Assembly (NCBI GenBank): GCA_002331625.1
Contig: DCZN01000008.1
Coordinates: 36,516-47,865 of the forward strand
Direction: 5' to 3'
Length of the DNA stretch: 11,350 nt
DNA from: Nitrospira sp. UBA2083
GTDB lineage: Bacteria; Nitrospirota; Nitrospiria; Nitrospirales; Nitrospiraceae
Shown: piece by piece, positions 1 through 5,864 of the stretch
Layout of the letters: every line of letters starts with the position of its first letter
Position numbering within the stretch: the first letter of the stretch is position 1
The notes under the pieces: model-generated
The model's input: only the letters and a program-made list of their open reading frames with translations
What the model was told of the DNA's origin: nothing
Databases searched by the model: none
Translations under genes and position numbers: made by a program

Positions 1-561
1 GAGGGAGGAGCGAGGAACGATGAGTCGATCCATCTGAATCCAGGCGTCCTGTAACGCCGCGGCACCGACCCGCCCAGAGCCGGTAAAGATCTGCCTGGTC
101 ACCAGAAACGTCACGAGCGGCGCCAACCCACGCCTCGAAAACGGGAACCTCCGAGAAACGAGATAGTTCTCGTGTGACCCGAAGGTCGCATCCGTCTCAT
201 GATCAATGTTGTTCTTGATCAACGACACGCGCTCATTGAAACCCAACTCCTCGACAGCTCGCTGGAGCAAGCAGTCTCCGGCACGGTCTGATGCCACCAC
301 ATCCGTAAGCGAGTGGCATTCGGGCGAGGCATACTCCAAATGCCCCATGTCCAGGTAAATCCGTCCAGCATTAGTGAGAAATCCTCCATTGCCGGGAGGC
401 TCATCATGCCCACGATGGTGCAAGTCGAGCACGCCTCTCCGCTGGGCATGAAATAGATGATCTCGAATCTTCTGAGCGAACCAGGTAGAGGAATGCTCCG
501 GCCTATCCTCGTGGATTAAGAGCCCGTATTCAGTCTCTACACCAAAGATACGGTTCAACAT
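1..561 (-). CDS. pafA: PafA-type Pup/UBact ligase, N-terminal part (cut by window edge)
   Basis: This is the N-terminal 187 codons of a carboxylate-amine ligase of the PafA/Dop family, open to the window edge. PafA uses ATP to phosphorylate the C-terminal Glu of the modifier and joins it to a target lysine. Visible motifs are the metal-binding GVETEYG near the start (E9, E11), LTNAGRIYLDMGHLEY with the presumed catalytic Asp at D71, SDRAGD at 91-96, IKNNIDHET at 115-123, a GSHENYLVSR block at 128-137, and FLVTRQIFTGSGRVG at 152-166. It lacks the WDY...DARGF segment that marks Dop, and this plus its place after prcA favours the ligase. However, its Asp-to-HxEY spacing and its GSGRVG are Dop-like, and the usual HPEY reads HLEY. 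ATG starts 4 nt after the prcA stop with no good Shine-Dalgarno, so translation is probably coupled. A second Dop-like enzyme is the main alternative. Confidence 0.8.
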   Translation of the reverse strand, partial: MLNRIFGVETEYGLLIHEDRPEHSSTWFAQKIRDHLFHAQRRGVLDLHHRGHDEPPGNGGFLTNAGRIYLDMGHLEYASPECHSLTDVVASDRAGDCLLQRAVEELGFNERVSLIKNNIDHETDATFGSHENYLVSRRFPFSRRGLAPLVTFLVTRQIFTGSGRVGAAALQDAWIQMDRLIVPRSSL

Positions 562-565
562 GCGA

Positions 566-1375
566 TCACGCGACTGAGGGGTTCAGATCCTTGGGGAGCA
601 GAGCTCTCAACTCATCGGCGGTGAGTGTTTTGTACTTGGAGGTCCCTTGGATCTGACGATCGAGCAGAGCACATTCGATGGTTTTTTCAGACAGACACTG
701 TCGCAGATGGGTGTAGAGTGTCTCTGAATCCGTCGGCGGCTGATCGAGACCAGCCGTCGTGTCGTCATGGTTCCCTACAGCCTCGTGTGCGTGTCGTTGC
801 GCTCGATCACCGATCGCCCATGTCCGAACCGCCACATCCGCTGCATCCTTCAGAGACGCAATGGACTGTTGTCGGAGATAGCCGGCCATCTTCTGCTCAA
901 CCGCCGACGTCGCTGCAAGCACCGCATCTCGGCGTTTTTCTTCAAAGGTTCCATCGTAGTTGATCGTCAAGAAGCCATCTTTCTCGGCTTTCTGACCCAG
1001 CTCTGCCAGTACGATTTTCACGATGAAAGGAGCCTTGAACACCTCTTCAAATGCCTGTTTGATCACAGGCGCGATGCCGTACTTCACCAGACGACTCCCA
1101 GTCACATCGGAGGCGGACCGATTGAATCCTTCGACGTGCGCCATCTCCAACAGGTTGAAGCGCAGCTTCTCAAGATCAGCCGGATGGCCCATCCCCCCCA
1201 GGGCGAGACGATCGTAAATCTCATATAACTTGGCGGTTCCCTTGCTCATCGTCATGAGTAGAATGCCGCCCTCGTACGCAACCCCGACGACCGGGGCCCC
1301 CTCCTTAAACTGATCGTCAAGATACTGTCGGCGATTTCCAACCGCTTCGACCCACCGATATGGCTCATCATACAT
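566..1375 (-). CDS. prcA: proteasome alpha subunit PrcA
   Basis: This encodes a 269-aa alpha-type subunit of the bacterial 20S proteasome, forming the outer rings that gate substrate entry and bind the ATPase. Similarity to mycobacterial PrcA is clear in VGVAYEGGILLM (30-41), YEIYDRLALGGMG (51-63), the DVTGSRL block (90-96), VKIVLAELG (119-127), the ITYDGS equivalent INYDGTF (138-144), and the C-terminal helix LTADELRALLP (251-261). There is no N-terminal catalytic Thr, as expected for an alpha subunit. It is slightly longer than mycobacterial PrcA (about 248 aa), and much of the difference is a polar His/Asp-rich stretch around residues 192-229. The start ATG has AAGGA 9 nt upstream (1385-1389), overlapping the prcB stop; the two genes are 12 nt apart. 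The stop lies 4 nt before the downstream ligase gene. Confidence 0.93.
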   Translation of the reverse strand: MYDEPYRWVEAVGNRRQYLDDQFKEGAPVVGVAYEGGILLMTMSKGTAKLYEIYDRLALGGMGHPADLEKLRFNLLEMAHVEGFNRSASDVTGSRLVKYGIAPVIKQAFEEVFKAPFIVKIVLAELGQKAEKDGFLTINYDGTFEEKRRDAVLAATSAVEQKMAGYLRQQSIASLKDAADVAVRTWAIGDRAQRHAHEAVGNHDDTTAGLDQPPTDSETLYTHLRQCLSEKTIECALLDRQIQGTSKYKTLTADELRALLPKDLNPSVA

Positions 1376-1387
1376 GGTTCATGATCC

Positions 1388-2161
1388 TTACGCGCCTCGT
1401 GACACTCGTGATTCGAAGAGTGATCGGAGCTGAACATCCGGCATCATTCTGACGCCGTCAGCCGTGATGAACTTCATGACCGGATAAAGACCGGCCTCTC
1501 GGTTGACTCCACCGGTCGCACTGTCGAACTCTGCGGCGCTCGTCAGCAGTCGCAACGCCTGAACCGTGGCCTGCTCTTCCGACATCGCACTGAGCGGGTG
1601 TTCGCCCCAGGTATTCACGTAATGAAGGATGCCTCGAATGGTCGGGGATCCCGATCCGGATACCGCATACTCCACTCCTTCGAACTCCGCGCCAAGGATA
1701 TCGTAAAAGTAGATTTTTGCGGTGGCTTGCCCACCATCGTACCCGGCAAAGATCGGGGCCACAGCTCCCGTACCGGCCAAGGCCGCAGCCACATTCTCTT
1801 TCAGCAGTTTGGATAGCGCTCTGAGCTTTCCCTCAAAGCTGAGTTCCTGAAGCTGTGTCCGCCGATAGTACTTAAAGGAATGTTCCAGAATGCGCGCCAT
1901 CTCATAGGCCGTCGCCGGGACTCCAGCAATTGCCATGACACTATGGCGATCGATCTCTAAGACCTTGTCGGTTCGGTCGTACATGACCATATTGCCGGCC
2001 GTAGCACGTCGGTCTCCGGCCACCAACACACCGTCGCGGTACTTGAACGCAAGGATGGTTGTCGCGGTCGTCATTTCCTGCCTTGTTCCAGCCTGTCCCG
2101 GCACTCCGAATACATATCCTTGTTCTTTTAGGAGCTGATAGAAATCACCCTGCATACCCAT
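1388..2161 (-). CDS. prcB: proteasome beta subunit PrcB (catalytic, N-terminal Thr hydrolase)
   Basis: This encodes a 257-aa beta-type proteasome subunit with a propeptide of about 33 residues. The mature chain should begin at T34 in ATTILAFKYRDG, matching GTTIVALKYPGG of mycobacterial PrcB. The active-site set is intact: Thr1 (T34), Asp17 in GDRRATAGN (D50), Lys33 in TDKV (K66), the GSGS motif and DSATGG near the C-terminus. The residue before Thr1 is Ala, not the usual Gly. ATG at 2161 has GGAG 6 nt upstream (2168-2171). A second in-frame ATG at 2074 (M30) also follows a purine-rich AAGGCAGGAA and would shorten the propeptide to almost nothing. The protein pairs with PrcA, encoded directly downstream, to form the 20S core that degrades modified proteins in the cytoplasm. 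Confidence 0.94.
   Translation of the reverse strand: MGMQGDFYQLLKEQGYVFGVPGQAGTRQEMTTATTILAFKYRDGVLVAGDRRATAGNMVMYDRTDKVLEIDRHSVMAIAGVPATAYEMARILEHSFKYYRRTQLQELSFEGKLRALSKLLKENVAAALAGTGAVAPIFAGYDGGQATAKIYFYDILGAEFEGVEYAVSGSGSPTIRGILHYVNTWGEHPLSAMSEEQATVQALRLLTSAAEFDSATGGVNREAGLYPVMKFITADGVRMMPDVQLRSLFESRVSRGA
2072..2084 (-). promoter_or_regulatory. possible internal ribosome binding site and start of prcB
   Basis: On the minus strand AAGGCAGGAA precedes an in-frame ATG (2074-2072), giving AAGG at 6-nt spacing and AGGAA directly abutting the ATG. Initiation here would give a chain starting MTTATTIL, only four residues from the catalytic Thr. The purine run also encodes codons of the propeptide, so it may be chance. 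Confidence 0.25.
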
Positions 2162-2258
2162 ATGTCGCTCCGCTCCAGTAAAAGGTTAGCAGTGAAAGGT
2201 GAAGGGTATCTTCTTCCTCTCCCACGCCTACCCCCCTTACCCCTAACTCCTCACGTCT
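2162..2258. repeat. low-complexity G-rich gap between pup/UBact and prcB
   Basis: This is a 97-nt gap with no ORF. On the minus strand it has runs of short related purine-rich words (GTGAGGAGTTAGGGGTAAGG, then GGGTAGGCGTGGGAGAGGAAG), followed by a pyrimidine-rich part (CCCTTCACCTTTCACTGCTAACC) partly complementary to the first. It looks like a decayed simple repeat and could form an imperfect hairpin between modifier and core genes. It has no run of U residues, so I do not call it a terminator. Confidence 0.35.
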
Positions 2259-2453
2259 TTATTCACCCGTTCGCTGCCGATACCGTTCCGCTTGTTTAGG
2301 ATCAACCTTTCGCATCCGCTTCAACAAACTATCCTTCTCGGGAGATCCCGTCTCTGGACGGCGTGGCCCCCCACCTTCTTCGAGAGGACTGGGCGATTTG
2401 GGCATGGGATCAACTGGTCCCTCACGCCGTTCCGGCATCATACTGTATTTCAT
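2259..2453 (-). CDS. ubact: Pup-like protein modifier (UBact)
   Basis: This encodes a 64-aa, highly charged, probably disordered protein, the tag joined by its C-terminus to lysines of proteins destined for the proteasome. The C-terminal half (residues 37-64, with KDSLLKRMRKVDPKQ and ending YRQRTGE) matches what I recall of the UBact/Pup family of Nitrospirota. Pup binds the Mpa coiled coil through this half by forming a helix. The final residues are Gly-Glu, so no deamidation of a terminal Gln should be needed. The middle is rich in Pro and Gly (PSPLEEGGGPRRPETG). I chose ATG 2453 because it overlaps the dop stop as ATGA and has AAGGA 9 nt upstream. A GTG at 2480 would add nine residues inside dop; ATGs at 2441 and 2438 are also possible. 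Its place between dop and prcB matches pup in Mycobacterium. Confidence 0.9.
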   Translation of the reverse strand: MKYSMMPERREGPVDPMPKSPSPLEEGGGPRRPETGSPEKDSLLKRMRKVDPKQAERYRQRTGE

Positions 2454-3976
2454 CTGCCTGTATCCTTTCCGTGGTTCCACACGGCCAACGCTCCATCGGG
2501 CGAGTGAGACTGTTCGAAGGCATCCATGCAGCGACGAACGTCCTGCGGATCAAAGAGATCTCCCATATCGAGATGCTGGGGCCGCAGTCCACCTTTGAAT
2601 TGAATCCGCTCCCATTGCATCGACTTGATCTGGTCTGAAAACCGCTGCACACACAGTCCGCGCACCCCACCACGCGTATCGTTTGGGCCGTTCCGAATCG
2701 CCGCGTCAATCATATCATCGGTCGTCATCCGCCACGCTTTCCCTTCGGCCTCTAGTCCAAGGTACAATCCTTGTTCGGGATTCACATTGTGATACTCCAA
2801 ATCCAAGCTCGCCAACCAAGGATCATCCCAACCAATTCGTTCTTCCCGCATGAAGGTCTCGAGTAGCCACTGTTTCGTCACCCAATCAAGTTTCCCCACC
2901 AGCTGTGCGCGATCCTGGGACAAGAGGCGCAAGGTATCGCCCCACTCGTGCAACAGCCAATCCGACTCCTCGTCCGATCCGGCCAACCCACGACAGGCCG
3001 CCTCATAGTATTGCTCTTGAAGATTCAACGCGGAAAACCTCCGACCGTCGTTGCAACGAACCACGGCTTTCAGGTCGGGATCACGCGACAACTGTTTCAC
3101 CGCGGCGACCGGCTGATCCAACTCGAGATGTGGGATCGTCCCTCGCTCAATGAGTTCGAGCACAAGTCTGGTCGTGCCGACCTTCAGAGCGGTCGCATAC
3201 TCGCACAGGTTGGCATCCCCGATGATAAGGTGGAGCCGGCGATATTTCTGACGATCCGCATGGGGCTCGTCCCTGGTGTTGAGAATGGGCCGATTGTACA
3301 TCGTATCGACGCCCAACTCCGTTTCCATAAAATCCGCACGCTGTGAAAGCTGATACACCCCCGGAATGTACCCAGACTCCTGCGCTTCAGTCCCGACCTT
3401 CCCCGCACCAGCGATGACTTGTCGACTGACGAGAAACGGAATCAGGCCCGCTGCCAGAGTCGCAAAAGGAACGGACCGTGACACGAGGTAGTTGTCGTGG
3501 CAGCCGTAGCTGTGGCCATGGAAATCCGTGTTGTTCTTATACAGACGGACATGCATTCCGCCAAGAGTTTGATTGCGCTGCTGGCCGGCACGAAATACGA
3601 TCCGTTCTCCCGCGCGATCCTGAGCGACGAGATCTCGAAGCGTTCGACATTCGGGCGTGGAGTATTCCGGGTGCGTATGATCGTTGTAGAACCGTGCCCC
3701 GTTCGGCAACACCAAGTCACTTTTCATGTCATGGAACGAAAAAGGACGATGCGCATCGCGTTGGGCGAACTCATCTTCCTCTTTATCCTGCTGCAAACCT
3801 GAAACTCGAAAGCCGCGGGCATCCTCATGTGGATCCTCACCGGCATAGTCCCACCGCCGTTCGAAGGAAGAGATGAGATGTGCCCGAACTAATTCCATCG
3901 ATTCCACGACAGGATCCATCTCCGGCACGTCATCGCGAGTAATGCCGTACTCAGTTTCGACACCAAAAAGACGCAT
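2450..3976 (-). CDS. dop: Dop-type depupylase/deamidase of the Pup/UBact system
   Basis: This is a full-length 508-aa member of the PafA/Dop family, close to the 500-odd residues of Dop and longer than PafA (about 450). Dop cleaves the isopeptide bond between modifier and target and, where the modifier ends in Gln, deamidates it. Visible motifs are GVETEYGI (E7, E9 metal ligands), RWDYAGEDPHEDARGF (41-56), which is typical of Dop, a long polar Dop-loop-like stretch (57-88), NGARFYNDHTHPEY with the presumed catalytic D99, DRAGER (120-125), LYKNNTD with YGCHDNYLVSR (145-167), the NTRDEPHAD block (233-241), LIIGDANL (250-257) and NDTRGGVRG near the C-terminus. Some segments (KNNTD, YGCH, LDLEYHNV) resemble PafA, so a ligase role is not excluded. 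The gene sits between mpa and the modifier as in Mycobacterium. It has no Shine-Dalgarno; a small hairpin lies just upstream. Confidence 0.85.
   Translation of the reverse strand: MRLFGVETEYGITRDDVPEMDPVVESMELVRAHLISSFERRWDYAGEDPHEDARGFRVSGLQQDKEEDEFAQRDAHRPFSFHDMKSDLVLPNGARFYNDHTHPEYSTPECRTLRDLVAQDRAGERIVFRAGQQRNQTLGGMHVRLYKNNTDFHGHSYGCHDNYLVSRSVPFATLAAGLIPFLVSRQVIAGAGKVGTEAQESGYIPGVYQLSQRADFMETELGVDTMYNRPILNTRDEPHADRQKYRRLHLIIGDANLCEYATALKVGTTRLVLELIERGTIPHLELDQPVAAVKQLSRDPDLKAVVRCNDGRRFSALNLQEQYYEAACRGLAGSDEESDWLLHEWGDTLRLLSQDRAQLVGKLDWVTKQWLLETFMREERIGWDDPWLASLDLEYHNVNPEQGLYLGLEAEGKAWRMTTDDMIDAAIRNGPNDTRGGVRGLCVQRFSDQIKSMQWERIQFKGGLRPQHLDMGDLFDPQDVRRCMDAFEQSHSPDGALAVWNHGKDTGR
2451..2467 (-). 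promoter_or_regulatory. ribosome binding site deciding the pup/UBact start
   Basis: Minus strand AAGGA (2467-2463) lies inside the last codons of dop, 9 nt before ATG (2453-2451). The ATG shares ATGA with the dop stop codon, which is typical of translational coupling. This supports the 64-residue form over the GTG-initiated 73-residue form. Confidence 0.55.
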
Positions 3977-4061
3977 AGTCGGTTGCTGACATGCTTACAA
4001 GCAACACGCTGACAAGCTCAAGTCGCCTGCCCCTTGTCCGCCTGTCACCTGTCGCCATCTT
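3977..4061. repeat. repeat-like gap and hairpin before dop
   Basis: This is an 85-nt gap between mpa and dop. On the minus strand its first part is a degenerate series of GACAGG-like words (GACAGGTGACAGGCGGACAAG, shared style with the gap before prcB). The part next to dop contains the inverted repeat GTTGCT/AGCAAC (4005-4000 and 3987-3982, 12-nt loop), ending 5 nt before the dop ATG. The hairpin occupies the place of a ribosome binding site. Confidence 0.4.
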
Positions 4062-5798
4062 TCAGATGATGTGATTCACCGGTCGCTCGTCGGTCTGACG
4101 GCCACGCCGGAATGAGGAAATTCCAACCACCTGTTCCGGGTGATGATCCAGCAACTTCAACCATTCTTCTGCCGCATCATCCGGTGGTAGCATTTCACCC
4201 TCTCGGAATTCCTCCGAGACGGCACCCTGTAGGTCTTCCAGCAGCAACCCCGCCGGTTGACCTGATTGGATCGCACGATCGATCGCTTTTTCCTTCGCTC
4301 GCTGAACGATCGACGCCAAGATCGCCCCACTGACGAGATCACCACGGTACAGGACCTTACTCTGGCCGTTCCTGAGCCGAATCGAGAGGATACGGTTGTC
4401 CTCCGTTCGATGGAAGATCGATTCCAGGATGGCATCGACGAGGGCCGTCCTCGCTTGAACCTGTTCTCCACCGAGTTCCTTCACCAACGCCGGATCCAAC
4501 GGTAAGTCTTCGGTCAAATACACGTTCAAAATATCGACCGCGGCATCCTTGTTCGGCCGCCCGACTTTTATCTTTCGATCGATGCGGCCGGGACGCAACA
4601 CCGCGGGATCGATCAAGTCCGGACGGTTGGACGCAAGAATAATGACCACATCGCGGAGCGACTCGATCCCGTCCATTTCGCTGCAAAACATCGGCACGAG
4701 CGTGTTCGAGATATTGAAGGAGCGCATCGCCCGTCGCGTTCCCAAAATCGACTCCGCTTCGTCGATAAAGATAAACGGGAGAGCGCCATCCTTGCGTCTC
4801 GCCCGAGCCTGGTCGAAGAGATCCCGAACCATCCGCTCCGATTCCCCAAGCCACATATTGAGGATTTCAGGCCCTTTCACATGCAGAAAGGCCCCACTTG
4901 TCACGGGTGGACGCTTGTCCGTATCCGGGGTTTGCTCCTGCTTGGATGCACCGACCAACTTCGAGAGACTCCCGGCAGCCGCCTGTCCAATGAGCGTTTT
5001 CCCACATCCGGGCGGTCCGTACAGGAGAAACCCCTTCGGTTGGGAAAACTTAAACCGTTCAAATGTCGCCGCATGAAGCAAAGGATACTCGATGGCCTTT
5101 CGAATAGCCGCGATGGCTTCGTGCTGTCCGCCGATCTGCTCCCACGTAATGCTTGGTGTTTCGTCGAGGACATGTCGATCGGCCTTGCAGTCACCCAGCT
5201 TCTCGATTGCAACCCGATGGCTGGGATCGATACGAATATCGTCACCCGCCTTGAGTTCCACACCTGCGAGATCGGTCGACCTCTGCAAGATCAACGATTG
5301 TCGGCCCATATCCTGCTCAAACCGCAATCGTCCATCAGGGAGGACCTCCGCCAACTTCAAGATGGGACCGTTCCGATCGTACCCGAGCGTCTTGATCACC
5401 GCATAGGCTTCATTCACCAGGATTTGAGTTCCGATCTTGAGATCCGTTGCAGATACACGTGGGTCTACGTTGGCATAATATTCGGCCCCACCGACCACGA
5501 TGCGGGCGAGTCCCTCACCAGGAACATCAAGGAGCGTACCGATTCGGTTGGCCGGCGCCGTGAGTTTGGTCACAACCTCGCTGACCTTCTTGAACTCGAG
5601 TTCGCGTTGTTGTTGGGCAGCTTGAGCCAGCATCACAGCATGACGCAGCTTGTACAGCACTTTTTGTCGAGGATCAGAGTCAGGGAAGGAGGCGAGACAC
5701 TGTTCGATTAATTCGAGTGGATCGGTGCCGGTTTTCAGCGGTGGTTCATCACTCCGATCTTTAGGTTCATCCTGATCAGGCATTCTGCGATCACTCAT
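4062..5798 (-). CDS. mpa: proteasome-activating AAA+ ATPase (Mpa/ARC)
   Basis: This encodes a 578-aa hexameric unfoldase that recognises the modifier, unfolds tagged proteins and feeds them to the 20S core. In order it has a polar N-terminus, a coiled coil (about 27-80, LELIEQCL through EFKKVSEVVTKL) expected to bind the modifier, two OB-type beta domains (about 82-205), and the AAA+ module. The latter has Walker A GPPGCGKT (261-268), pore loop MWLGESER (315-322), Walker B FIFIDEAE (342-349), sensor ASNR (389-392) and arginine fingers in RPGRID (402-407). The C-terminal part follows Mpa, including VLYRGDLVSGAI (482-493). The tail ends RPVNHII rather than the GQYL-type motif that docks mycobacterial Mpa on the 20S ring. 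The start is ATG 5798, because AAGGG lies 7 nt upstream; an upstream in-frame ATG at 5843 has no support. Confidence 0.93.
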   Translation of the reverse strand: MSDRRMPDQDEPKDRSDEPPLKTGTDPLELIEQCLASFPDSDPRQKVLYKLRHAVMLAQAAQQQRELEFKKVSEVVTKLTAPANRIGTLLDVPGEGLARIVVGGAEYYANVDPRVSATDLKIGTQILVNEAYAVIKTLGYDRNGPILKLAEVLPDGRLRFEQDMGRQSLILQRSTDLAGVELKAGDDIRIDPSHRVAIEKLGDCKADRHVLDETPSITWEQIGGQHEAIAAIRKAIEYPLLHAATFERFKFSQPKGFLLYGPPGCGKTLIGQAAAGSLSKLVGASKQEQTPDTDKRPPVTSGAFLHVKGPEILNMWLGESERMVRDLFDQARARRKDGALPFIFIDEAESILGTRRAMRSFNISNTLVPMFCSEMDGIESLRDVVIILASNRPDLIDPAVLRPGRIDRKIKVGRPNKDAAVDILNVYLTEDLPLDPALVKELGGEQVQARTALVDAILESIFHRTEDNRILSIRLRNGQSKVLYRGDLVSGAILASIVQRAKEKAIDRAIQSGQPAGLLLEDLQGAVSEEFREGEMLPPDDAAEEWLKLLDHHPEQVVGISSFRRGRQTDERPVNHII

Positions 5799-5810
5799 AT
5801 TGATACCCTT
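5796..5810 (-). promoter_or_regulatory. ribosome binding site of mpa
   Basis: Minus strand AAGGG (5810-5806) with a 7-nt spacer precedes ATG (5798-5796). It fixes the start 15 codons inside the longest open frame. The first two A residues belong to one arm of the inverted repeat at 5809-5853, so folding could affect access to this site. Confidence 0.6.
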
Positions 5811-5853
5811 CACGAAATAGAATTGAGTGATCCTATCACACACATGTCGTGAA
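5809..5853 (-). promoter_or_regulatory. nested inverted repeats in the htrA-mpa gap
   Basis: The outer arms TTCACGA and TCGTGAA (5847-5853 and 5809-5815) are perfect complements 31 nt apart. Inside them GTGATCCTATCAC (5827-5839) is a perfect 5-bp dyad with a 3-nt centre. The outer repeat abuts the mpa Shine-Dalgarno. It could be a leader hairpin or a protein-binding operator for the proteasome genes; the sequence alone does not decide. Confidence 0.4.
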
Positions 5854-5864
5854 TTGCCGCCACC

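Noticed and set aside
2200..2250. G-quadruplex in the gap before prcB
   Set aside because: The minus strand has only three separated runs of three or more G, short of the usual four-run pattern.
2454..2480. GTG start giving a 73-residue modifier
   Set aside because: It lies inside dop. The ATGA overlap with the dop stop and the AAGGA spacing favour ATG 2453.
4881..5711. 276-codon plus-strand open frame opposite mpa
   Set aside because: It lies wholly antisense to the well-supported ATPase gene, shows no recognisable domain and has the composition expected from the reverse of a real gene.
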